Source: Burkholderia sp. S171 (GTDB lineage: Bacteria > Pseudomonadota > Gammaproteobacteria > Burkholderiales > Burkholderiaceae). From it: DNA of 64,000 nucleotides. The notes below the pieces were generated by a model, which was not told where the DNA came from, did not search any database, and saw nothing but the letters and a program-made list of their open reading frames with translations. Of the stretch, positions 17,265 to 26,241 are shown piece after piece. How positions within the stretch are numbered: position 1 is the stretch's first letter; the number at the start of each line of letters is the position of its first letter. The stretch covers positions 21,892 through 85,891 of the forward strand of contig NZ_LMUF01000019.1 of NCBI RefSeq assembly GCF_009766085.1, written 5' to 3'. A program made the translations under genes and the position numbers.

Positions 17265-17278
17265 TTGACCCAAATCAA
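17265..17278. promoter_or_regulatory. FNR/ANR-type box upstream of the Rieske gene
   Basis: TTGACCCAAATCAA matches the FNR-family consensus TTGAT-N4-ATCAA at nine of ten fixed positions. It is centred about 50 bp upstream of the start implied by the -10 at 17311-17316, a position not typical of FNR activation (-41.5 or about -61). Oxygen-dependent control is therefore only suggested. Confidence 0.4.
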
Positions 17279-17310
17279 GGCCCTAGGTGCCCCATTGATG
17301 GGGTTTTCGG

Positions 17311-17316
17311 TATAAT
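17311..17316 (+). promoter_or_regulatory. -10 element for the Rieske gene
   Basis: A perfect TATAAT, 70 bp before the ATG. The TTGATG just upstream is only 10 bp away, too close to be its -35, so the promoter may need an activator. Confidence 0.55.
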
Positions 17317-17386
17317 CGCGGGCTCCCTAAATCGAATTTTCGATGGTTGGGTTGTTCACTGCTTTCACGTCTTCACGGGAGTGGGA

Positions 17387-18493
17387 ATGTCCAATCTGAG
17401 CAATGCATTGCAACTGAACGCCATCCACAGTCAGTTGCCAGTCACGGCTTACTTTGACGAAGCGCTTCTCAAGCGCGAAATCGACACGCTGTTCAAACGC
17501 GGTCCCCGCTATATCGGCCATGAACTCATGGTGCCCGAGGCGGGAAGTTATTTTGCTTTGCCCGGCGAAGGCGAAGGGCGTCTGCTCGTCCGTAACAAGC
17601 AGGACGAAATCGAGTTGCTCTCCAACGTGTGCCGTCACCGCCAGGCCATCATGCTCAACGGGCGGGGCACGGCGGAGAACATTGTGTGTCCGCTACACCG
17701 CTGGACTTACGACCTCGACGGCCAGTTGCTCGGCGCGCCGCATTTCGCTGACAACCCGTGCCTCAACCTCGGTAAATCTGCGTTGCAGAACTGGCAGGGA
17801 CTGCTGTTCGAGTCCAGCGGCCGCGACGTTGCCGCCGATCTGGCGAAGCTCGGCCCGGCGAAACATTTCGACTTTTCGGGCTTCATGTTCGATCACGTCG
17901 AAGTGCACGAGTGCAATTACAACTGGAAGAGCTTTATCGAGGTGTACCTCGAGGATTATCACGTCGCACCGTTCCATCCGGGTCTGGGGAGCTTTGTTTC
18001 CTGCGACGACCTGACGTGGGAATTCGGCGACTGGTATAGCGTTCAGACGGTTGGCGTGCACAAGAACCTGGAAAAGCCGGGCAGCCCGACGTACCGCAAG
18101 TGGCACGACGAAGTGCTGCGCTTTCGTGGCGGCAAACCGCCCGAGTTCGGCGCGATCTGGATGGTGTATTACCCCGGCATCATGATCGAGTGGTATCCCC
18201 ATGTGCTGGTGGTGTCGTGGCTGATTCCGCAAGGCCCGCAGAAGACGACGAATATCGTCGAATTCTATTATCCAGAGGAAATCGCACTGTTCGAGCGTGA
18301 ATTCATCGAGGCGGAACGGGCGGCGTATATGGAAACGGCGAGCGAGGACGACGAGATCGCCGAGCGCATGGACGCCGGAAGGCGCGCGCTGATGAATCGC
18401 GGCGAGTCGCAAGTCGGGCCGTATCAGAGCCCGATGGAGTCAGGGATGCAGCACTTCCATGAGTTCTTGCGACGGCAGTTGGGCGAGATTTGA
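17387..18493 (+). CDS. Rieske-type aromatic-ring-hydroxylating oxygenase, alpha subunit
   Basis: The 368-residue protein has an N-terminal Rieske [2Fe-2S] domain (about 40-145) with C82-x-H84 and C101-x2-H104. The C-terminal non-haem iron domain carries NWKSFIEVYLEDYHVAPFH, which supplies the two histidines of the 2-His-1-carboxylate site. Such enzymes insert oxygen into aromatic or N-methyl substrates with a separate reductase. No beta subunit, ferredoxin or reductase gene is adjacent, so it is an orphan alpha subunit of unknown substrate. The ATG at 17387 is chosen because GGGAG lies 5-9 bp upstream and homologous sequence begins there; the frame is open 91 codons further upstream. Its 3' end is overlapped by the convergent orphan gene. 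Confidence 0.9.
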   Translation: MSNLSNALQLNAIHSQLPVTAYFDEALLKREIDTLFKRGPRYIGHELMVPEAGSYFALPGEGEGRLLVRNKQDEIELLSNVCRHRQAIMLNGRGTAENIVCPLHRWTYDLDGQLLGAPHFADNPCLNLGKSALQNWQGLLFESSGRDVAADLAKLGPAKHFDFSGFMFDHVEVHECNYNWKSFIEVYLEDYHVAPFHPGLGSFVSCDDLTWEFGDWYSVQTVGVHKNLEKPGSPTYRKWHDEVLRFRGGKPPEFGAIWMVYYPGIMIEWYPHVLVVSWLIPQGPQKTTNIVEFYYPEEIALFEREFIEAERAAYMETASEDDEIAERMDAGRRALMNRGESQVGPYQSPMESGMQHFHEFLRRQLGEI

Positions 18494-19516
18494 GGGGATC
18501 GCTAGGTCACCAACGCAGGCCTTGAAAAGGAAATGCCCATCGCGTATTGATGGGCATTTTTTCGGCTGCACATAGATCAATACGGCCTGCAACGGCGCGC
18601 GATGCTCGTAGACCTTCAGGATGCGAAACTCCGTGCGTAGGGTGCCGTTGGCCACGGTCTGGATTTGCTGAAGATCCACTACAAGCACGTCGCCCTTTCC
18701 GAAGCGCTCGCCTGCGTTGACTTCCTTCAGGAACTCGCTGTCATCCATGGCGGTAAAGAACGCCGACTGACCATCGTGTACACGCCATTTGTTCTGGTCT
18801 TTAAATGTCACCGACTCGATCAGCAACATCTTTCTCGTAGTGGAATCAGAGACCACATCCTCTTGCTCATCCGAAAAGACGAACGCCGCCAGTTCCGCGC
18901 TCTCGATGTCCAAGTCGATATCGTTGCCTCGGACCACGCCAAAGCTCGTGATGCCGTCAAGTTCGAGCGGAGACAGCGCCTTTTGCAAGAAAACGCGTAC
19001 TGCTCGCGTTTTATAAAGCCGAAAAACCGGCCTCGAAACCTCCATCACCTCAGTTTCCGTCATCCAGACGCTGAAGGATTCCCCGTTGTCTTCAACCTGT
19101 TCAGGGCGGCGACCACGCATTTGCCGGAGAAAGCCGATGAGACCACCTCCACCGACAAGACCGACTACCGCCAAAATGGCCGAAGCGTTGGACACCGCTG
19201 TCGCGGTCGAACTGGCAAACATGTCACGCAGTTGAACAAGCAGCGCCTGCGTGAAGATCAATTCGATCTGGAACGAACCCGACTTGAAGTTGCCCTTGAC
19301 CTCGACGCGGACATCCGCGGAATTGCCGTTGAGTTCGGTATTCGCCGCAGAGAACAAATCGGCGATGGCGACGAGCGCGGGCGCAAGGTCGCGGACATTC
19401 ATCCGGTGCTCGTCGAGCGCCGGGCCGTCGTAGACGACGTGGAATTGTTCGTGGTTGCTCATTGAGCCGGAGTTTATAACGGGAGTGGTGGGAACACCGG
19501 GTGATTTTGACGCCAT
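18440..19516 (-). CDS. Hypothetical protein, accessory orphan gene
   Basis: The function is not recognised. From ATG 19516 (AAGGA 7 bp upstream) it has 358 residues. The N-terminal segment FHVVYDGPALDEHRMNVRDL leads into a predicted mixed domain. A hydrophobic, Gly-rich stretch (about residues 105-135) looks like one or two membrane-inserting helices. The C-terminal half is predicted beta-rich. It overlaps the last 54 bp of the Rieske gene tail to tail, and its last 40 or so codons are written through that gene's terminator. Base composition is lower in GC than the neighbours, which suggests acquisition. Similar orphans occur in accessory regions of proteobacteria by recollection only. Confidence 0.7.
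   Translation of the reverse strand: MASKSPGVPTTPVINSGSMSNHEQFHVVYDGPALDEHRMNVRDLAPALVAIADLFSAANTELNGNSADVRVEVKGNFKSGSFQIELIFTQALLVQLRDMFASSTATAVSNASAILAVVGLVGGGGLIGFLRQMRGRRPEQVEDNGESFSVWMTETEVMEVSRPVFRLYKTRAVRVFLQKALSPLELDGITSFGVVRGNDIDLDIESAELAAFVFSDEQEDVVSDSTTRKMLLIESVTFKDQNKWRVHDGQSAFFTAMDDSEFLKEVNAGERFGKGDVLVVDLQQIQTVANGTLRTEFRILKVYEHRAPLQAVLIYVQPKKCPSIRDGHFLFKACVGDLAIPSNLAQLPSQELMEVLHP
18531..18562 (+). terminator. Terminator of the Rieske gene, inside the convergent orphan CDS
   Basis: AAATGCCCATC (18531-18541) pairs with GATGGGCATTT (18549-18559), followed by more T on the plus strand. It lies 37 bp after the Rieske stop codon and within the coding sequence of the minus-strand orphan gene. 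Confidence 0.85.
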
Positions 19517-19881
19517 TCGCAATCCTTGGTTTTCGGCTAGTTGCGTAACGTGAAGTGGCACGCTCGACTCGGAGCAAGCCCGGTGTCGAACGCGTTACGC
19601 GCATGGATTGCCCGCGCCGGAACAGTTGCGCGCTGATTGATACTGGCGACGAAGGACGGACCTCGATACGCGAAATGTCCTAATCCAGTCATGATTTTTT
19701 TAAATACCCCAACGCGCGTCAGGCGGCATAGCGCCACGAACTGGCCGTTCCGAGCGACTAGCAGACACAAACATTGACGATGTGCTCAATCCCTTGTCGT
19801 TTTTGTTTAGACTTGAAACTTAACTACCGCGACGCGCCGTCCCTCGGCCTACCAAGCCGCGCGTTCGCTCCGGGAGCTGTC
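19517..19881. other. Intergenic region between orphan gene and sulfurtransferase
   Basis: 365 bp. Lower GC than average. No gene is supported; the one long minus-strand frame (19537-19770) has no recognisable features. Promoters for both flanking divergent genes must lie here but no clear -35/-10 pair is seen. Confidence 0.45.
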
Positions 19882-20751
19882 ATGCCGCACACGCACCACA
19901 CCACGCTTATTTCCGCGACCAATCTTGTCGAACGCCTCGCCGCCGCGCCCGGTAGCGTGCTTATCGTCGATTGCCGCTTTGACCTAGCCGCCCCCGAAGC
20001 CGGGCAAGCCGCCTACGCGGCAGGACATATTCCGGGCGCGCACTATCTGCATCTCGACCGCGATTTGTCGAGCGCAAAGACAGGCAAGAACGGCCGCCAT
20101 CCGCTGCCGGAACGCACGGCACTGGTCGCCGCACTCAAGCGCGTGGGCCTGAAGGAAGGCCAGCAAGTCGTGACCTACGACGCCCAGGGCGGCATGTACG
20201 CGGCACGTCTGTGGTGGCTATTGCGCTGGCTCGGGCACGATTCGGTCGCCCTGCTCGACGGCGGCCTCAACGCATGGCAAGCAGCCGGCCAGCCCCTCGA
20301 CACGGCTACCCCAGAAGAATCCGAAGGCACGTTCAAGGCGGGCGCGCCGCTGGCCGTCACGTTCGACGTCGACGCCGTCGTGCGCAACCTGAGCACGCAT
20401 GACCATGTACTGATCGATGCCCGTTCGGCGGACCGGTATCGCGGAGAGAACGAGACGCTCGATCCGGTCGGCGGCCATATTCCAGGCGCGCTGAACCGCT
20501 TTTTCAAGGACAACCTGACCGCCGATGGCCGCTTCAAAACCGCGCACGAGCTGCGGGAGACATTTAGCGGGCTGCTCGGGGCGACATCGCCGGATCGGGT
20601 GGTGCTGCAATGCGGCTCGGGCGTGACGGCCTGTCACAACGCACTGGCGATGGAAATCGCCGGCCTGCATGGTGCGGCACTTTACGGGGGATCATGGAGC
20701 GAATGGTGCGCGGATGCATCGCGGCCGGTGGTAACGGGCGCGACGGCTTAA
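19882..20751 (+). CDS. Rhodanese-like sulfurtransferase (TST/SseA type)
   Basis: 289 residues with two rhodanese domains. The N-terminal domain (about 9-135) is inactive, with D in place of the cysteine in TYDAQGG. The C-terminal domain (about 160-285) carries the persulfide-forming C244 in CGSGVTA, the loop typical of thiosulfate/3-mercaptopyruvate sulfurtransferases. These enzymes move sulfane sulfur from thiosulfate or mercaptopyruvate to thiophilic acceptors such as cyanide or thioredoxin. ATG 19882 is chosen for the GGGAG 6-7 bp upstream and because it begins just before the first domain. Donor specificity cannot be settled by eye. Confidence 0.92.
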   Translation: MPHTHHTTLISATNLVERLAAAPGSVLIVDCRFDLAAPEAGQAAYAAGHIPGAHYLHLDRDLSSAKTGKNGRHPLPERTALVAALKRVGLKEGQQVVTYDAQGGMYAARLWWLLRWLGHDSVALLDGGLNAWQAAGQPLDTATPEESEGTFKAGAPLAVTFDVDAVVRNLSTHDHVLIDARSADRYRGENETLDPVGGHIPGALNRFFKDNLTADGRFKTAHELRETFSGLLGATSPDRVVLQCGSGVTACHNALAMEIAGLHGAALYGGSWSEWCADASRPVVTGATA

Positions 20752-20994
20752 GGCTGTTGCTCTGCCAGGGGTGAAAGAGTGCGCAGCGGTGCGGGTGGGA
20801 AACTAGCCCTCCGCGCCTTGCAAGAATTTGCGTTTTTTCTCTGCCAGGCGTGGAGAAAGCAGCAACAGTAGGGATGGGCGGTGCCTCGCTGCCCATAGCA
20901 AATAGCCAAGCGCCGCGCTTGGGGCGAAAACAGCGGTGCAATCACGCTCTTGTGTGGTTTTAGGAACGGGCCGCGCCGCCGCAATCTTGCCCCT
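20752..20994. other. Gap between convergent sulfurtransferase and hydrolase genes
   Basis: 243 bp with no gene seen. Two imperfect copies of a CTCTGCCAGG-GTG segment occur at about 20759 and 20839. No clear terminator with a T-run was found. Confidence 0.35.
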
Positions 20995-21870
20995 TCACTT
21001 CACCCCATGTTCACTGAACCACGCCAAAGCGCGCTTCCAGCCATCTTCCGCATCGGCTTTCCGGTAACTCGGCCGGTAATCCGCGAAAAACGCATGCGGC
21101 GCGTCGTCGTAGACCACGATCTGCGAGCCACGCGCCACCGGCGGTCCCGACGCAATCGCCTGCTTCATCTGCTCGAGCGAGTCCTGCGGGATGCTTGGAT
21201 CCAGCTTGCCGAACAGGCCGAGCACCGGAGCTTTCAAGTTTGACGCGAGATCGAGCGGATTCGCCGGATTGTTCTGCGTCTTTGGCCCCACCACACGTCC
21301 GTACCAAACCACCGCTGCTTTGAGTTGCGGATTGCGCTCGGCATAAAGCCATGTGATCCGGCCACCCCAGCAAAAACCATTGATCCCCAGCCGATGCAAA
21401 TCGCCGCCATGTTCGCCCGCCCAGGCGACCGTCGAGTCGATATCGGAGAGGACCTGGTCGTCCGGCACCTTTGAGACGAGTTGGTCGTTCAACTGCTGCA
21501 TCGACGGGAATTTCGATGCATCGCCTTCGCGCACATAAAGATCAGGCGCGACGGCCAGATAGCCGAGTTTGGCGAAGCGCCGGCAGACATCGGCAATATG
21601 TTCGTGCACGCCGAAAATCTCGTGAATCACGATGATCACCGGCAAGTGCGTCTTGCCTTTCGGTTGCGCTCGATACGCGGGAATAAGCGTGCCGTCGGCG
21701 GCCTTGAACCCGACCGGGCCGGCTTCCAGACCTTCGGTATCTGTAATGATAGTTTGCGCGGACACCGGCATCACGCAAGCGGCAAAACCGCTACCGACCG
21801 CGGCCTTGATAAACGTGCGCCGGTTGAACGGGACATGCGGAACGAGGCTGTCAATATCAGGCGTAAGCAT
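20995..21870 (-). CDS. Dienelactone hydrolase family protein, Tat-exported
   Basis: 291 residues from ATG 21870, chosen for GGAG 7 bp upstream. Residues 16-38 (NRRTFIKAAVGSGFAACVM) form a twin-arginine signal, so the protein is probably exported folded to the periplasm. The alpha/beta-hydrolase fold carries the dienelactone hydrolase set: E84 (IHEIFG), nucleophile C167 (GFCWGG), D224 (GKLDPS) and H259 (APHAFF). Cytosolic DLHs open dienelactone in chlorocatechol degradation. The exported, stand-alone context here argues against that exact role. No catabolic genes are adjacent. Confidence 0.9.
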   Translation of the reverse strand: MLTPDIDSLVPHVPFNRRTFIKAAVGSGFAACVMPVSAQTIITDTEGLEAGPVGFKAADGTLIPAYRAQPKGKTHLPVIIVIHEIFGVHEHIADVCRRFAKLGYLAVAPDLYVREGDASKFPSMQQLNDQLVSKVPDDQVLSDIDSTVAWAGEHGGDLHRLGINGFCWGGRITWLYAERNPQLKAAVVWYGRVVGPKTQNNPANPLDLASNLKAPVLGLFGKLDPSIPQDSLEQMKQAIASGPPVARGSQIVVYDDAPHAFFADYRPSYRKADAEDGWKRALAWFSEHGVK

Positions 21871-22012
21871 GCAAAGCTCCAGCGGCATGGGCCGCGAAGG
21901 ACCACTGGCACACGGTGCTAGCGAACCAGACGTCCGGTATGGGTAAGCCGCGCTACCGGCCCGCAAAGCCAGCCGAAAGCACGGCAACGACTACGCAATC
22001 ACTACACGACAA

Positions 22013-22047
22013 CCGGCTTTGAAGCGCGCGCTGCGCTGCAAAGCCGG
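22013..22047 (-). terminator. Hairpin downstream of ndh, possible terminator
   Basis: CCGGCTTTG (22013-22021) pairs with CAAAGCCGG (22039-22047) across 17 bp. It lies 20 bp past the ndh stop on the minus strand but has no T-run. Confidence 0.4.
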
Positions 22048-22066
22048 CGGCCCATTCTAAACAGCT

Positions 22067-23425
22067 TTAGTGGAGCTTGACGCGTGGCGCGGTGGAGCGC
22101 CGCAGCCAGTGAGCGACCGTATCAAGCGCCATGCGCGCCCAGCCATGCAGCGCCGCAATATGCATGCGGTACAGCGACTGATACATGAAGCGCGCGAACA
22201 GCCCTTCAATCAGCATGTTGCCGCCGATCAACCCACCCATCAGACTTCCGACCGCGCTGAAATGCCCAAGCGACACCAGCGATCCAAAGTCGCGATACGT
22301 ATAGTCGGGCAGCGGCTTGTCTTCAAGCCGGCGCTCAAGCGATTTCAGCAGGAAACTTGCCTGCTGGTGCGCGGCCTGCGCACGCGGCGGCACGTTGCGC
22401 CCTTCTTTCTCGCCGCCGGGCCACGGGCACGCGGCGCAATCGCCGAGCGCGAAAATGTTGTCATCGGTTTCAGTCTGCAGCGTGCGGCGCACGATCAACT
22501 GGCCGAGCCGGTTGGTGGCCAAGCCATCGAGTTTCGCGAGCACGCCCGGCGCGCGAATACCCGCCGCCCATACAGTCAGATCGGCCGCGATGGTCTTGCC
22601 GCTCGCCGTACGGATGGACCCGCGCGATACCTCCGCCACCGTCTCGCTGGTCATCAGCGCGACGCCAAGCTTGTCCAGCAAGTCGGCGGTCGCGGTGGAT
22701 ACACGCTCGGGCAACGCGGGGAGAATGCGCGGTCCGGCTTCGATCAATACGATCCCGATATCGTGTTTCGGATCGAGCTTGTGCAGCCCGTAAGCGTGCA
22801 GCACTTGCGCCGTGTTGCGCAATTCCGCCGATAACTCCACGCCCGTCGCGCCGCCGCCGACAATCGCCACCTGGATGCGCGGCTGCCTCGGCCCGGCATC
22901 GGCGGTGCTCGCCGTCGCCGGTTCCGGCGCCCGATATTCCGCGCGAATACACGCCGCGATCAGCCGTTTGCGGAACAACTCGGCCTGATCGACGGTATCG
23001 AGGGCGAGCGAATTTTCTTGCGCACCCTGAACGCCGAAAAAGGCCGTCGTGCTGCCGATCGCCACAATCAGCGTGTCGTATTCCAGATCCCGTTGCGGCA
23101 TCAACTCGCCGGCTTCATCGTCGAGAAGGGGGCCGAGCGTGACGCGTTTGGCCGTCCGGTCGATGCCGAGCAAATCGCCCTGCTGGAACTCGAAACCATG
23201 CCAGCGCGCCTGCGCCGCATACGGCAATTCCTGCGAGAACGGGTCCATGCTGCCGGCCGCGACCTCGTGCAGCAACGGCTTCCAGATATGCGTGGAATTG
23301 CGGTCAATCAACGTGACTTGCGCACGCGCCGTGCGTTTGCCGTCTGCATTGCCGAACTTGTCACCTAGACGCGTGGCCAGTTCAAGCCCACCCGCTCCGC
23401 CGCCAACGATGATGAAACGGTGCAT
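22067..23425 (-). CDS. ndh: Type II NADH:quinone oxidoreductase
   Basis: 452-residue membrane-associated flavoprotein that passes electrons from NADH to quinone without pumping protons. The FAD-binding Rossmann motif (GGGAGGLELATRLG) starts at residue 8. A second NADH-binding motif (IVGGGATGVELSAEL) is near 184. The ALGDCAAC segment is near 330. The C-terminal 60 residues are amphipathic/hydrophobic and mediate membrane attachment. Length matches the family (430-460). It is transcribed toward the dienelactone hydrolase gene and follows polA by 76 bp on the same strand. Confidence 0.92.
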   Translation of the reverse strand: MHRFIIVGGGAGGLELATRLGDKFGNADGKRTARAQVTLIDRNSTHIWKPLLHEVAAGSMDPFSQELPYAAQARWHGFEFQQGDLLGIDRTAKRVTLGPLLDDEAGELMPQRDLEYDTLIVAIGSTTAFFGVQGAQENSLALDTVDQAELFRKRLIAACIRAEYRAPEPATASTADAGPRQPRIQVAIVGGGATGVELSAELRNTAQVLHAYGLHKLDPKHDIGIVLIEAGPRILPALPERVSTATADLLDKLGVALMTSETVAEVSRGSIRTASGKTIAADLTVWAAGIRAPGVLAKLDGLATNRLGQLIVRRTLQTETDDNIFALGDCAACPWPGGEKEGRNVPPRAQAAHQQASFLLKSLERRLEDKPLPDYTYRDFGSLVSLGHFSAVGSLMGGLIGGNMLIEGLFARFMYQSLYRMHIAALHGWARMALDTVAHWLRRSTAPRVKLH

Positions 23426-23501
23426 TCAAACTCCCCTATGACATCATTCAAAACTAGCTGGATGGGCCACCCGGCACGCTCAATACATGCTCAATACGTG
23501 C

Positions 23502-26240
23502 TCAGTGAGCCTCTTCCCAGTTATTACCCACGCCGACTTCCGCCACCAGCGGCACCTTCAGTTTGGCCACGCCGCACATCAACTCCGGCAGGCGCTTGCG
23601 GACTTCGGACAACTCGGCTTCGGGCACTTCGAGCACGAGTTCATCGTGGACCTGCATGATCATCTTGCTTTCAATCTTCGATGCTTCCAGCCAGTCCTGC
23701 ACCGCGACCATGGAAAGCTTGATCAGGTCGGCGGCCGTGCCTTGCATCGGCGCATTGATTGCCGCGCGCTCGGCGCCTTGCCGGCGCGGTCCGCTGCCGC
23801 CGTTGATCTCGGGCAGCCACAAGCGTCGTCCGAACACGGTCTCGACGAAACCATCGCGCTTCGCCTTCGTGCGCGTTTCGTCCATGTAGCTGGCGACACC
23901 CGGATAGCGCTGAAAATATTTATCGATATACAGCTTCGCCGCATCGCGCGAAATGCCGATATTCGATGCCAATCCGAACGCGCTCATGCCATAGATCAAG
24001 CCGAAGTTGATCACCTTCGCGATGCGCCGCTGGTCGTTCGACACCTCGATAGGGGTGACGCCGAAAATCTCCGAGGCAGTCGCCCGATGCACGTCTTCGC
24101 CCTCGGCGAACGAGCGCATGAGCGACGGATCGCCGGAGATATGCGCCATGATTCGCAACTCGATCTGCGAGTAATCCGCCGACACGATCTTGCTGCCCGG
24201 CGGCGCGATAAACGCCTCGCGAATCCGCCGTCCTTCGGCGGTCCGCACCGGGATGTTCTGCAAGTTCGGTTCATTCGACGAGAGCCGCCCCGTCACTGCC
24301 ACGGCCTGCGCATAGTTCGTATGCACGCGGCCGGTCCTGGCATTGACCATGCGCGGCAGCTTGTCGGTGTAAGTAGACTTCAGCTTCGACAAGCCGCGAT
24401 GTTCAAGCAAAATCTTCGGCAGCGGATAGTCTTCAGCGAGCTTCTGCAGCACTTCTTCGTCAGTGGAAGGCGCACCGCTCGGCGTCTTTTTGACCACCGG
24501 CAATTGCAGCTTCTCGAAGAAAATCTGGCCGATCTGTTTCGGCGAACCCAGGTTGAATTCGCCGCCCGCGAGCATGTACGCCTCGGCTTCCAACTGAATC
24601 AGGCGCGTGGCGATCTGGCCGCTTTGAACGCGCAGCAATTCGCCGTCGATCAGTACGCCATTGCGCTCCATCTTGCGCAGCACGCGCGATGTCGGCATTT
24701 CAATATCGCGGTAAACCTTCAGCAATTGCGCTTCATCGGCGAGTTGGGGATAAAGCGCCTGATGCAACCGCAACGTAATGTCCGCATCTTCCGCTGCGTA
24801 GGGCGCGGCCTGCTCCAGCGCCACTTCATCAAAGCCAATCTGCGACGCGCCCTTGCCCGCCACCTCTTCGTACTTGATGGTCTTCGCGCCCAGATGCCGA
24901 AGCGCGAGATTGTCCATGTCGTGCGGCCGGTGCGATTCTAAAACATACGATTGCAACAACGTGTCGTGCTCGACACCATTCAGTTCGATGCCGTAATTCG
25001 CCAGCACTTGTTCATCGTATTTCAGATGCTGGCCGACCTTCTTCTTCGACGGATCTTCAAGCCACGATTTAAGCTTTTGCAGGACTTCGTCGCGCGGCAA
25101 TTGCAGCGGCGCGTCCGGCCCGCGATGCGCGACCGGAATATAAGCCGCGTGCCCCGACTCGACCGACACGGACAATCCGACCAGTTGCGCGAGCATGGGG
25201 TCGAGCGCAGTCGTTTCGGTATCGAACGAAGTCAGCTCGGCGGCGTTGATGCGCGCGAGCCATTCGTCGAATTGCTCCCACGTCTGGACGGTTTCATAAT
25301 GCCGCTCAATTTCAGTGGCCGCAGCAGGTGGGGTGTCGACCGGACCTTCCACCGCGTCCGCGATCTCCACTTCTCGCAGCCAGGTCTTGAAACCGTGGCG
25401 CGTGAACAGGTCGCGCAATTCGTCGCGGGCCTCGGGCCGCGCCGGAAGCGTTTCCTCGATCGACACGATCTGCTCCGTCAGGTCGCACTCCGTCTGTACG
25501 GTAACGAGCTGTTTCGCCATGGGGAGGAAGGTGAGAGCCTTGCGCAGATTGTCTCCCACCGCACCTTTGATTTCTTCCGCATGTGCCACGATGCCATCGA
25601 GGGTTTCGTATTGTGCAAGCCATTTCAACGCCGTCTTCGGCCCGCATTTTTCGACACCCGGTACGTTATCGACCGTATCGCCGATGAGCGAGAGATAGTC
25701 GACGATCCGCTCCGGCGGCACGCCGAACTTATTCAGCACCCCGGCGCGATCGAGCGTCTCGTTGGACATTGTGTTGATGAGGGTGACATGATTCGTCACA
25801 AGCTGCGCCAGATCCTTGTCCCCGGTCGACACGACCACTTTCATGCCGCGCTTTTCGGCGGCAACTGCAAGCGTGCCAATGACGTCGTCGGCCTCCACGC
25901 CTTCGATCATCACCAGCGGCCAGCCGAGCGCTCGCACGATCACGTGGATGGGCTCTATCTGTTTAGAGAGGTCCTCGGGCATCGACGCCCGGTTTGCCTT
26001 GTAATCTGGATACCAGTCGTCACGAAATGTCTTGCCTTTGGCGTCGAATACGCACGCGCTATACTCTGCGTTGATGTCTTTTCGCAACCGCCGCAGCATG
26101 TTGATCATTCCGTACAGCGCGCCGGTTGGACCGCCGTCGGGGCCGCGTAAATCCGGCATGGCGTGGTAGGCCCGATAGAGATAGCTGGATCCGTCGACCA
26201 ATAGCAGGGTCTTACCTTCAAGATTAAGTTCTTCAGGCAT
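23502..26240 (-). CDS. polA: DNA polymerase I
   Basis: 912 residues from ATG 26240 (E. coli 928). The 5'-3' flap exonuclease (about 1-290; LLLVDGSSYLYRAYHAMPDL) comes first. A 3'-5' exonuclease domain follows (SFDTETTALDPM, DDP-containing region). The polymerase domain closes the protein: motif A SADYSQIELRIMAHIS, motif B RRIAKVINFGLIYGMSAFG, motif C VHDELVLEV. It removes RNA primers and fills gaps. Its start codon is separated by 1 bp from the start codon of the divergent LOG-family gene. No Shine-Dalgarno is visible, and an in-frame TTG three codons upstream would lie across the other gene's start. Confidence 0.97.
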   Translation of the reverse strand: MPEELNLEGKTLLLVDGSSYLYRAYHAMPDLRGPDGGPTGALYGMINMLRRLRKDINAEYSACVFDAKGKTFRDDWYPDYKANRASMPEDLSKQIEPIHVIVRALGWPLVMIEGVEADDVIGTLAVAAEKRGMKVVVSTGDKDLAQLVTNHVTLINTMSNETLDRAGVLNKFGVPPERIVDYLSLIGDTVDNVPGVEKCGPKTALKWLAQYETLDGIVAHAEEIKGAVGDNLRKALTFLPMAKQLVTVQTECDLTEQIVSIEETLPARPEARDELRDLFTRHGFKTWLREVEIADAVEGPVDTPPAAATEIERHYETVQTWEQFDEWLARINAAELTSFDTETTALDPMLAQLVGLSVSVESGHAAYIPVAHRGPDAPLQLPRDEVLQKLKSWLEDPSKKKVGQHLKYDEQVLANYGIELNGVEHDTLLQSYVLESHRPHDMDNLALRHLGAKTIKYEEVAGKGASQIGFDEVALEQAAPYAAEDADITLRLHQALYPQLADEAQLLKVYRDIEMPTSRVLRKMERNGVLIDGELLRVQSGQIATRLIQLEAEAYMLAGGEFNLGSPKQIGQIFFEKLQLPVVKKTPSGAPSTDEEVLQKLAEDYPLPKILLEHRGLSKLKSTYTDKLPRMVNARTGRVHTNYAQAVAVTGRLSSNEPNLQNIPVRTAEGRRIREAFIAPPGSKIVSADYSQIELRIMAHISGDPSLMRSFAEGEDVHRATASEIFGVTPIEVSNDQRRIAKVINFGLIYGMSAFGLASNIGISRDAAKLYIDKYFQRYPGVASYMDETRTKAKRDGFVETVFGRRLWLPEINGGSGPRRQGAERAAINAPMQGTAADLIKLSMVAVQDWLEASKIESKMIMQVHDELVLEVPEAELSEVRKRLPELMCGVAKLKVPLVAEVGVGNNWEEAH

Positions 26241-26241
26241 T

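Noticed and set aside
17295..17316. Standard sigma-70 promoter TTGATG/TATAAT before the Rieske gene
   Set aside because: The spacing is 10 bp, far below the 16-18 bp needed; only the -10 is kept.
19537..19770. 77-codon minus-strand ORF upstream of the orphan gene
   Set aside because: No start context, no conserved features, overlaps the orphan's 5' end in another frame.
23487..26150. Long plus-strand ORFs antisense to polA
   Set aside because: Shadow frames of polA without ribosome-binding sites or recognisable protein features.
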